The notes under the pieces are model-generated. The model was given only the letters and a program-made list of their open reading frames with translations, was not told the origin of the DNA and ran no database searches. From Helicoverpa zea (taxonomy: Eukaryota > Arthropoda > Insecta > Lepidoptera > Noctuidae), in assembly GCF_022581195.2 (NCBI RefSeq), contig NC_061475.1, positions 8,122,001 through 8,186,000 on the forward strand: a stretch of DNA of 64,000 bases, written 5' to 3'. The position numbers were made by a program, and so were the translations under genes. This document shows, one piece after another, positions 28,401 through 40,400 of this stretch. Each line of letters begins with the position of its first letter. Position 1 is the first letter of the stretch.

Positions 28401-31400
28401 GCTGACTTAGTAATTTAGAAGGCAACATACATTTTTGGGGGCGAATAATGATATTAAAAAGAAGCCTGTTTAATTAGCACCCCTTTTATTTTATTTTTAA
28501 ATATTAGTTTGTATTTGAAGACAAAATACCTAACTGTATTTTTATAAGAGTTATTTTTATATAAATTTAATACTTGAAGAATTTTTGAAGAGCATTTATT
28601 TTATTTAACTGACACCTCTATTTCATTCCTAACTCTACGGGAACTCCATGGGAACAGAACGGCTGGTCGTGATTGGTCGATCTTACAAAAAGACTGACCA
28701 ATCAGAGAGAGCTTTCGGACAGTTGACAATTTGACAATTTCTCATCGATAGATTATAATATAGCGAAAAATAATGCGTTAAATTGCAATCAAATGTTACG
28801 GTTCACAATAATTCGACAGTTTACAATCTCTCGAGATAGATTGTAATCTAACGATGTTTGTAATCTTACGGTAACATATACAAATTGCCCTAAAACAAAG
28901 TGAATAAGCAAGGTACATATTTCGCAAAAAATATCACTTGACCAAATGGTCCAAACTAAACGCTTTTTGTAACAGATGTGCTGGTCGTAACTTAAACCAA
29001 TAATTGCCAAAAATAGTCGTAAAAGGAACACATGGTAAATGAATTTTCGGTCAAATTGTGCTAATGGAGTAACTTTCGTTTTCGTAAAAGGGTCACATTT
29101 TGGTCTAAAAATAAAATACGTAAATGGTATATAAAAAACATGGAAAAAAAACTTCAAAGTACAATTGTCTTCATAATGAGCAAGTATGGGTTGTGATGAA
29201 GATTTTTATATGACGAAGACGACATGTAGAGGTATAATATATGATAAAGAGGGTGATCGAAGAAACAATTGCTAGATAGTGTGAAGGTCGATATAGCTAG
29301 AAAGTATATTACTTGTGAGATGACGGCAGATTGAAGAGGTTGAAGAAAACACGCTTAGCTTACCGACCAGTAAGTTTCAAGTATACCCGTACCTGCTTTT
29401 CGTACAAACTAATTAAACATGGTTGGTTTAATTAATTGGTTGACACTTCCCGGGACCCAAATGCTGGCTTTTATTTCCCATAAAGCAACGCTGCCAGCCT
29501 TTTGGTTACTCAGTGACAGCGATTAGGAGCAATTTTTTGATGCCATTTATTACGTTTAAGGTGTATACAAATATAAGTTCATTGCTAGTATTCCGTAAAT
29601 ATGTGCACATTGAACATTATTTTTATCCTTACCTGCAATCCATACCCTTGATGTATAGTAGCATTGAGGCAGTCCTTCAGAGCATCAGCAGTTGAGTTAC
29701 CGGCGTCAGCATGAGAGGTGTTCATGGCACAATGCTGGGACGCACACACTCCTCGGTGGAGTTTGGTATGCTCATAGTTCTTGTAGCTGAGCGATGAAAA
29801 ATTCTGGATGGAAGAGAATTTAGGATTAGTATTCATATATTCTGAATCGGAAAAGAAGAATTTAGGATTAAGACTTATGTAGTAATCTGACAATCAGGTG
29901 AGATAGTGGTCAAACGGCTGTCTATCATCAATGCAAGGTAGACTAGTATAAAGAAGTATAACAGATACATTATCAGGCTACTATGAAAAGTAATTCACTA
30001 GGTCATTATAAAGATTTGAAAATTTGTAAGACCATTGAGTACCAGGCAGCAACTATTTGTTCACATTTAACGACTAGCTTGCCAGCAGTTTTACCCGCAT
30101 CCCGAGGTAGCTCCGTGGTTCTCTATGCACCCATACAATAAGTAGCCTTTCCTGAGAAATGGGCTATTTGACGCAATAAGATATTTTCAAATCCGATCAG
30201 TAGTTCCAGGCATCATTGCGTTTAAAATAAATAATTATCTCTTCAGCTTTCATTACATAAGCATAGATCGTAAAATTGTTATTAATAAATAGAAATTAAC
30301 CCATGACATAAGTCATGCAAATGTATTTGTCTTAAACCCAGACCAATAAACTTCATCAACAAGTTGCACTACCCACTTCCACACTTAGCCGCCAAAACAA
30401 GGTCAATGAACTCGCAATTCAAGTCCCTTTCAAACAAATCGAGTGAAGAAGGCAAATATTAACATGTGGTACACCAAATACTGTGTCAAGGTAATGTTTG
30501 AACGCAATAGAAGTCTGGACACATATTATTAAAGTTAAAGTCCGTGAACATTTGTAAGACCTTAATGCTTACCGGTCACTATTGCAATGTTGGACTTTTT
30601 AGGGTTCCGTACCCAAAGAAAAACAGTGACCCTATTACTGAGGCTTCGCTGTCCGTCCGTCAACAGGCTATATTTCATGAAACGTGATATTTAGACAGCT
30701 TAACTAGGTACTTGTGTTTATATGTCGCTAATTATAAAACAATAGAAAATCAATTGTGTCTCGCGTATATCTGAACTTTGACACACAACGGATTAAGTCG
30801 CAGATTATGAGTTATTGTTGCCGCTATGAAAACCAATAATGAAAACTAGAATAAAATTTAGGGGCTCATACAACAACCGTGATAATTTTTTTTTTACTTA
30901 TTTTATACAGAGAATTGCCTATGTCCAGCAGTAGATTGCGATAGGCTGATGATGATGATGATACAGAGAATGGATACGGAACATTTCGTGCAAGAGTGCG
31001 ACTTGATATTTTTTTACTACTGAACCTTTCATGCAAGGGTACGACTAGCACTTGTTTTTTTTTTCCATAGAGCCCTTGCTCCTAATTTGTAGCGTAATAA
31101 TTATTATGACCTTAACAAGTGCAATAGCCCTTATAGTAATGTAATTTGGGCAAGTGTACATTATTTAAGTGATAATAATCTACCATTCTAATGGCATTCA
31201 AAGTTGCATGATTTCCTTGTGTTGTTAGTTTTTTATATCAATAATGATGCAATTAATGGTAATCTTTACATACCTACTGTTGAAAACTCAAAATTACGTT
31301 ATATTGTTATTGTTTGGGTTAGCTAGCATCGCAAAGTGACTACTTATTGCACTCAAGATTTTACCCGAGTGTAATAAGTAATCACTAGGTCACACACTAG

Positions 31401-34400
31401 GGCCGTACCTATCTCCATTTCGAATTCTAACTCGATCGGTTGATTGAAAGCATATACTGTATATACTTGGGCATTTATAATACTACTAGTCATTATACCA
31501 AACCTACTTATTTTCTTTTGCCATATTTGAATCTTCTACACTATACATACCTACTTGTAAAGCCGAAGAGTTCGTTTAGTAGTTTTCTTGAATATGCGAA
31601 TCTCGGTTATTGCTGCATAAATTAAAAAATGTACTGAGGAAGGCTATAATTTATTTTTCTCTGGGAGGCCTATTAGTTCCTACGGGACACGAGTGAAGCC
31701 GCTAGTGGTAGCTAACTGAATATAAAATTCTGGCCTTACCTTAATGAACTGATACAGTGGCGTATCATCTTCCATGAGTACCAGGTCTGTGATGCAGTAG
31801 ACAGCTTCAGGGTCCTTCAAACAAAGGTCGAAGTCATCCAGCTCAGATAGCGCCGGCATCGAGTGGTAGTCGAATATCGATTGTGGTGGTTCTTCTGTTG
31901 GACAAGAAATATCGGGGTTATAATTTATTTTACACACAAAATTAATTAAACACAGTAAATTAATACATGACAGAAGATCTGATAAAAAATAGTACTAAAT
32001 AATATAATTATAGAACCTACTAAAGGTACTGCTCATTTCTAATGAAATCTCTTCCATCATATGCCACCACTTTCCCAACTTTTACCAACTGTTGGGAAAA
32101 GGCTATAAGAATAGACACAGCGAGGTTCGGCGTCTAACTAGAAGCAGCTGAATACCAGTGTTTTATTTATCTGTACTCAAACTTACTCGGGCAACCCTAT
32201 GGATGGTAAGACTTTCGTTTTTATCTGTTTTATAAGGAAATCTAAAATGGGGATTGTAACTTTAATTTGGACAACTCCTATCCGACATTAACAATCCAAT
32301 ACCCGATAAAATCGATGTGGACAGATTTCGCTTCTAACTGCCCTAAAAGTCCTAGCAATGACAGCCCGGACAAACTCGGACTAAGCCCTGGATACCGTGC
32401 TTTCTAAACAAACAAAGACATCCATTCATGAAAGGATCGTGCTAAGAGTAGTTTAACATTTATTACATCTACCCATACATACATAGGTCACTTAGTCAGA
32501 AACTTCCAGTCAAGTGGTACATTGAGGTATATTGAGTTTACATAAAAGGCTTAAAAAGGAACATGGTGGGTTTTAGTCAGTAAGAGTCTGACACTCCCTC
32601 ACGCTGCACCCACAGCGGGAGGGGTCATTTGATGATTCCTCACAAAAAGATGTGGTAGGTACTCTATGCTTAAAGTATCTGAAATGGATTAGTCGATGCT
32701 ATACACCATATCATACCTTCAATATTTCTAAGCGCAAGTTTTTAATACAAAAATACGGTTGAAATATAAATGGAAGCAATCATGTAAAAGTATTTTGCAG
32801 TTTCATAAACTTAAGATATTTTTCACATTAGAAATCTTTATAGAAGCCGTTTTTGATATTTTCAAGAAAATGTTATTCGATTTATAAATATGAGATGGTT
32901 TTAAAATATTTTCGATACGTGTATTGGATTCAGGGGTTTATATTTAGGTTAAAAGAGCTTTTGAACCAACTTCAGTAAAGCTAAAAAGTGGAAAAAATAA
33001 ATTACAATCCAGTCGGCTTACTGATTTGAGATTAAAAAATTATAAATTTAAAAAAACCCCCGACCCAAAAAAGTACGCAATTAGTATGACAAAAGGTTAA
33101 AAACGCTAAACCCTATAAAAAGCAAATAATAACTTTTAACTCTACGTAAGTACCAACTAAAGCATGTCAGACTAAACTAAATTTTGTCGTGTCGGGGGAC
33201 CGCTCTAATTTATTAGCCTAACGTTAGAAGTAATTAAGTATATACTACTTATAACTGTGTATATAATTTTGTTTTATACGAATGTTGTAATTAGGTAGGT
33301 ATCATTTGATTTATGTAAGTATTTTTGAAGGTAAAAAGCGGTCCCCCGACACGTCAAAATTTAGTTTAGTCTGACATGCTTTAGTTGGTACTTACGTAGA
33401 GTTAAAAGCTATTTTTTGCTTTTTATAGGGTTTAGCGTTTTTAACCTTTTTTTTCTAAAAGCTTGATCTACCTATCGTTTCTACCTTTTGCATGCCTATA
33501 ACGTTCAAAAGTTGTCCACGATTTTTCAGGACTCCCTTGTACAATGAAACAATTTTGGAAATTAAAAAAAAAGTATTTAAATCGGTTAGTAGGTAATACC
33601 AATAATATAAGTGATAAAATAAATAAACTGAGAATTTCCTCCTATTGGGAAAGTCCGATATGCAGTATACATAAAATATTGATAACGACCCCTTCTGCGT
33701 CTTAAACCATTTAAATAAGAGACACAACTTCATCAAATCCAGTATATATCGTTACCTGATCAAAACATCTCGTTTGACAAGGAAAACGTAAAGAAATCCA
33801 ACAAAACCGGCTTAAAACAATGAAATTTTAAAAAATAATAATGATAAAACTATTATCATTTCTTCTGCTTGTGGCCGCGGTTCAAAGTGACGATCTAGAT
33901 AAGTTGCTTGAAGAGATTTTCGATCCTACATCTACGACGGATACAAAGTCAGCCCAAAATCAATCAGAGACGACTTATATTGAAAACGCACCATGCAAGT
34001 TGAGTGATGGTCGTGAAGGAAGATGTGTACCATACTACCGATGCTCTTCTACTGGTAATGGTGACTTAGACGGAAATCTTTGCAGTTACTACATTGATGT
34101 ATGCTGCCCTGAAGACAAGACGATACCTAAACCTGCGAAACGTGAAACACAGCAAGAAGGTTGCGGCTGGTCTAGTCCTATTGGCGTTGATCTGCCAACG
34201 CAAGGAGTAGCACAGTTTGGAGAATTCCCTTGGAGGGTCGTTTTTCTCAAGATCGAGTCATTAAACAATGAGGACCCTGAGAGCCCGAAAATCAGTGTAT
34301 ATGCTGGAACAGGCACCTTAATACACCCAAGCATTGTTCTTGTTGCTGCTCATCTAATACTCACTGGTAAAACTTGGAGGATTAGGGCAGGAGAATGGGA

Positions 34401-37400
34401 TACACAGTCAGCCAAAGAGACCTATCCATTTCAAGAGAGAGATGTAGCATCATTTGAGACTCATCCAAACTATGACAAAGATCGGAAGCTCAACGATATT
34501 GCGCTTGTATTCTTAGCTAAACCTTTTGACCTAGCTCCTAACGTTCAAGTAGCTTGTCTACCACCAAAGAATTTTCATCAAAAAGATGGTTCACGCTGTT
34601 TCGGTACTGGATGGGGCAAAGAACTAAATAACGGTTTTAGAAGATATACAACCCTTCCGAAGAAGGTTGAGTTACCAGTAATAGGACATGACAAATGTAA
34701 AGAGAGGCTGGGAAGTATGTCTGAATTGGATTCTTCCTTCATGTGTGCTGGAGAAAACGGGACTGAATCCTGTTCGAATCATGGAATTTCAGGTCTCTCT
34801 TGCCCATTTGAGTTGCAGACAAACCGGTACGTTGAAGTAGGTATAACAGCGAAAGGAGATGGTTGTGATGAAGAAAGTACTCCAGTAGTGTTTGTGAATG
34901 TTTCTGCGGTGAGAGAATGGATCGATGATAAAGTATCAGCTAAAGGTTATGACTCCAAGACCTATACTTATTAAATCTGATTAAACAGTATGGTGTTCAA
35001 ATTACAGTAGCTTTATCTATAATGTGGCTTATCGTTTATTTTGTCAATAAATGTAAGATCATTAATAAAGTCAATAGGTATATTTTGGTATTTATTTGTG
35101 TTGTTTCCTTAAACTCGAAGTGGCAACAATATGGAATTTATTTATCGAAGCAGTCAGGCCGGTTATTTGTAAATACGGGTTTTCTTCTTTGCAAAGATAA
35201 AGCTAATCAACTACTTTGATGGGAAAATGCATGCATAAAGTTTTTTTACATGATCTTGAAAACCACATTGTCAACATTTGCTGTCCAGCAGAATAGTTTT
35301 TTTTAAACGAGGATATGAGCAAACGTAATATAAAAATATATATACGTCTATAAGTTGTTTTTTTTTTTTTTTTTTTAAGTAGTAGGTAAAGCTGTCATGA
35401 ATGCAGATGCACAAATACAGAGAAACAAGTAACCTTATCATTGGGTTATCCCAACCGGGGTTAAGAGCGGCCAGATAGCAGGATAAAAAAAAACATCTTC
35501 ACTGGTGTACATCCAGTTTGCATTCAGAGTGAACAGTCGTGCCGAAACAACTAGTTATACGAGGAAAATAAGTCGAGAAATATCCTTACAAGTGTGTACT
35601 ACAGTGAAGTTAAAATGTTCAAAATACTACCCGTACTACTGTTATGTAGTAGATTATTAGAAGCAGCCATGTACTCGCCTGGTGGAATGAAATATCCAGG
35701 TCCATCTAACGCACGCCAAGGTCGAAACGATCCTGCGGTCCCATGCACAAGAAAGGATGGTCAGGTAGGAGAGTGTGTTCCATACTATCTATGCAATGAA
35801 AACATTAACTCTCCCTCTAATTACCACGGAAGTATTGACGTCATTGTTCAAGGCGATCAATGTACTTCGTCAATAGATACTTGCTGCCTACGATCAGAAA
35901 GGAGACCTCCTAACCAACCAGTTAAACCCGTACAGCCTACAGCCCGTACAGGATGCGGCTGGGCTAACCCTGATGGCGTAAGCTTCATAAACATTAATGG
36001 AAATAATGGTGAAACTAAATTCGGAGAATTCCCATGGATGGTGGCCATTCTTAATAGAGATCAAGATAACAAAAATCAATCAGGTGACCAACAACCTCAT
36101 GCATTTATCGGCGGAGGCTCATTAATCCACCCAAGCGTTGTTTTAACTGCAGCCCACGTAGTAAAAGATGCCAAATCTTTGGTAATCAGAGCAGGAGATT
36201 GGGATACACAGACTGACAAAGAAATCTACCCTTACCAAGAAAGGAATGTAGAATCCGTTCGGATTCATGAAGATTTTGTTGCTGGGAACTTATTCTATGA
36301 TATCGCTGTTGTATTCCTAGCTGAACCAGTTCAACTGACTCCGAATGTTGGAGTAGTTTGCTTACCAACTGCTGGAATCCACCAAGAGGAAGGCAATCGA
36401 TGCATTGCTACAGGTTGGGGTAAAGATAAATTTGGTAAAGAAGGACGGTATGCTGTTATTTTGAAGAAGGTTGATCTACCGGTAGTGAAGCATGATAAAT
36501 GTGAATTAGCTCTTCGGAAGACTCGTTTGGGGGAACTGTTTTTACTGCATTCTTCGTTCATGTGTGCTGGAGGTGAGCCAGATAAGGATAGTTGTACGGG
36601 AGATGGTGGGTCACCATTGTCGTGTCCTATTGAGTATTCCAAAGACCGTTATGTGCAAGGAGGAATCGTATCCTGGGGTATCGGATGCGGAGGAGGTGGA
36701 ATTCCTGGTGTTTTCGTTGATGTGTCTGGTTTAAGGAACTGGATTGATGATAAAGTGGCTGGTAAAGGTTATGACACTAGAGTTTATACTTACTAATGTA
36801 TGGTAAAGTGTTTTTGATGTTCTAGCTGTGTGAACTATTTTATGTTATTGTCAACTGGATAAGATGCTTCTTATCGTGTACCTACTCGTATGTGCTTTAT
36901 TTAATTTTATTTTGTTTTCATTATAAAATGATTGCCTAAAGTGAAAAATATTCTGTGAAATACTCTTTGTCATAAATTGTATGTGTAATTCTAATTGTAA
37001 ATGTAACTTGCTTTATATGTATTTTTATAAAAATAGAGTTATTGAAGGAATCCCCTACTTAAAGTAACATAATATTGCATTTATTTAAATAAGGATAAAT
37101 TAAACTTTATAAATCAAAATATTAAATTGTTTTATTGAAAAACTAACACAACAATAATAAAACAGATATCATTGCCGTAAACACTGATTTACACTCACTA
37201 GTCTTTTTCTATCACTTCTCATTTCACACTAGCCTCATCAGATACCATCTTGTCTTTAGGGCAGCATACATCCATATAAGAGATACAAGGAACTCCTTTT
37301 TCACCGTCATTATCATCATCAGGTGATACAAAACCATCATTTGAAGAACACAAATAATAAGCAACACATTTTCCTTCACTACCATCAGCTAATTTGCATG

Positions 37401-40400
37401 AATTGTTTTCGACTGTCATTTGTTTAGCGCCATTTTCAAAAACGTCTTCTATCACACCATTAAGATTATCTTCACATTGGACTGCAGCTAAGAGTAGAAC
37501 AAATGTTAGTAATTTTAACATTATATTGTTTTAACTTTTCCCTGCTTCACACAAGTCGATTCTGTTGGATTTTCTTGGTCTTTCCTTGTAAAACGAGATG
37601 TTCTAGTCAATCCGTGAGTTGCACTGGATGAGTTTCAATAATTGCGCTTATTATATATGTTTGTTTCTCGGTTCAGGAAAACTATACAAATAATAGTTTC
37701 AGATAAAATAGATTTTTTTGTTCAATTAGATTTTAGCTTGAAGTTATTATCACTATTTTTAGTTCTGGTTCCTTCTTGTTAAGATATATATTTCTTTGTC
37801 TTCTGTCTGACTACGTATTTGTTCTCAATGCACTCGAAAACTACTGAATAGTGTTTCACACTTACTAGATAACAATAATATTTTTAATTCAGACCCACGA
37901 AATAGACCACAAATTGATAGTGAGTTAGTGACAGAATATGCTATAGTCAGTAGGTCACAGAATATAGTAGTTTATTCGGAAAGTTTATAAAACTGTAGTC
38001 TTATCATTACTTCAAGATAACGTAGTTTTGAATACAAAATAATAAATAAAATCCTGTTTACAAGAAACTAGTTTTATCTATTTTAAAATAATTTTCCTCA
38101 AACAAACCACAACGTTATATTATTTTTCCTACAGCCTTCGCCTACGGGTTATTCCCATAAAAAACACAACAAAGTTATTTCTGGTACTTATAGTTAGCTT
38201 CAAAACATTTATAAAGAACAGCAACACTGAGATTCAACCAGTTGAAGATCGAGATCCGATCAAAAATAAACTTCAAGCAAGAAAAACATAAGCAGTCTCA
38301 AACTTGTTCTATAGATCTGTGCGGTGCAAATACATAAACTAACAGTTAATAGACCAGCTACACAAAAACTGTATTATACTGTGACTCCATTTTTTCGAAC
38401 GCAAGTTTAGACGTACGTCTAATTTCTACTCGTGATCCCAGAGTGACTAAAGGAACAGACAGTGCACCTGTGGCATTTGAAGAACTTCATACAACAGTGG
38501 AAGAAATAAACGCTAAAATGTTTAAACTAATTCCTATTTTCCTGCTATTGGTTATTGCATACAGTCATGCTGAAGATTCTTCAGCTGATAAAGTTGTTGC
38601 TAAATGTACAACTTACGACAATAAAGAAGGAGCGTGTGTTCCGTATTACAGATGTAAATTCAATAATGCTAATGTAGGCGACGGGGCTGTTGATGTTCGT
38701 GATTCGGAATGTCCGTCTTTCTTAGACGTTTGTTGTTCACCGGCTAATACGGTTGATGAGGCACATATTTTGGACGCTTAGTAATCTATACTTAATTAAA
38801 GAAGAAGAAGGAATCATCATCATCCTTATGCCTAAATCCCAATTTTATTTGGGGTCGGCGCAGAAATTATTTTGAAATATCATATAAAAAAAAACCTTAG
38901 AAAGGCCATGTATGTTTTTGTTTGCCAAGGTTTAGTTTCAGCAAAATTTTGAAATCTTTATTTGAAATTGTTTAGCTAACGTACCATAAAGAACCTCTGT
39001 CTTAATTATTATAAGTTAACAACATGTTTTTACTGAAATCAAGGCTTATATTTTTCTAAAATTATTGTTAAACATATTTTTATTTGTTAAATACATTTTT
39101 ATTGTTTCTTTCAGCAGTTTTACCATCACTTGTAACTTTTGTTGTTATAACTTTTGATATATTTTGGTAACTTTTTTGTCGCTATAAACTTATACAATGA
39201 ATTTTATGATCTTTTATTTACTGTCCCTGATAATAATTGTCTTAGAAACAAATACAGTAAAACAACTGACTCTTGAAAGCAGGCTCCATTTATCCAGGCG
39301 CACAGAGTTAGTTCCATCGAGAAGTCAGCAAACAAACATACAGGTTCAAGCTAAGATACAATTATATAACATCTGATTAACCGCCGATATCAAATCTTTT
39401 GATTTTATGCCAGTCGACGAGGAAGAGGTCAAAAAGATTATCCTGTCCATAAAATCTAAGGCGGTGGGGTGTGATAACATCAGCCGTCAGATGATCGTCC
39501 ATATCCTAGTCCCGATCCTTCCTGTTATCACTCATATCGTAAACTTTTCGTTCTACTCTGGAGTTTTCCCTTCACTCTGGCGGAAAGCTTACGTGCGTCC
39601 TCTTCCCAAAATTTCCAGCCCTACCCTCCCCAGTCACTTTCGTCCAATTTCTATCCTACCTTTCTTATCCAAAGTGCTTGAGGCTTGTGCTCATAAGCAA
39701 TTTGCTCGTTTTATCTACGGCAATGAGCTACTGAGCCCTTTCCAATCCGGATTTAGGCCGGGCCACAGCACTTTTTCTGCCCTCCTCAAAGTGACTGGCG
39801 ATATTAGATTTGCTATGGAAGACGCTAATCTCACAGTGTTGGTACTCGTGGATTTTTCAAATGCGTTCAATACCGTCAGTCACGACATCCTTTTATCTAT
39901 TCTATCACATCTTATGGTCTCTTCTAAGGCGTCAGACTGGTTTTCCTCTTATCTTCATGATCGCCAGCAGTCGGTTCGGGTGGATGAGGATTCATCTGCG
40001 TGGTGTTCTTTGAATGCTGGCGTTCCTCAAGGCGGCATACTCTCACCTCTGTTATTCTCCATATTTATAAATTTCCTTACTCCTGAGCTTCAGTGTTCAT
40101 ATCATCTCTATGCCGATGACTTGCAGTTGTATCGTCACACAAAAGTGAATGAGTTGGCAGCTGCGCTTGTTAAAATTAACAAAGACTTGGAGGTAGTCAA
40201 AAGTTGGTCTGACAGGTTCGGAGTGGCAGTCAATCCTGTTAAATGCCAAGCTATTATCATTGGTAGCTCAAGAAATTTAGGTAAAGTAGACGCACTTGGG
40301 TTACCAACTTTGGTATTTGACGGGATAAATATACCGTTCAGCTGCTCAGTGAAGAATTTGGGCCTTCATCTTGACTCTTCACTCAATTGGCAAGCACAAG

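Noticed and set aside
28789..29157. 122-codon minus-strand ORF
   Set aside because: It begins inside the arm of the foldback element and has no family motif; composition is that of AT-rich non-coding DNA.
33647..33656. NF-kB-like site upstream of SPH-a
   Set aside because: GGGAAAGTCC departs from the insect consensus at one position, and a single site in 64 kb is not evidence; noted only as a check.
35594..35614. Earlier in-frame ATG for SPH-b
   Set aside because: It places seven polar residues before the hydrophobic leader and has a poorer context than the ATG at 35615.
38443..38517. Earlier in-frame ATG for CLIP-2
   Set aside because: It would bury the signal peptide behind 25 polar residues.
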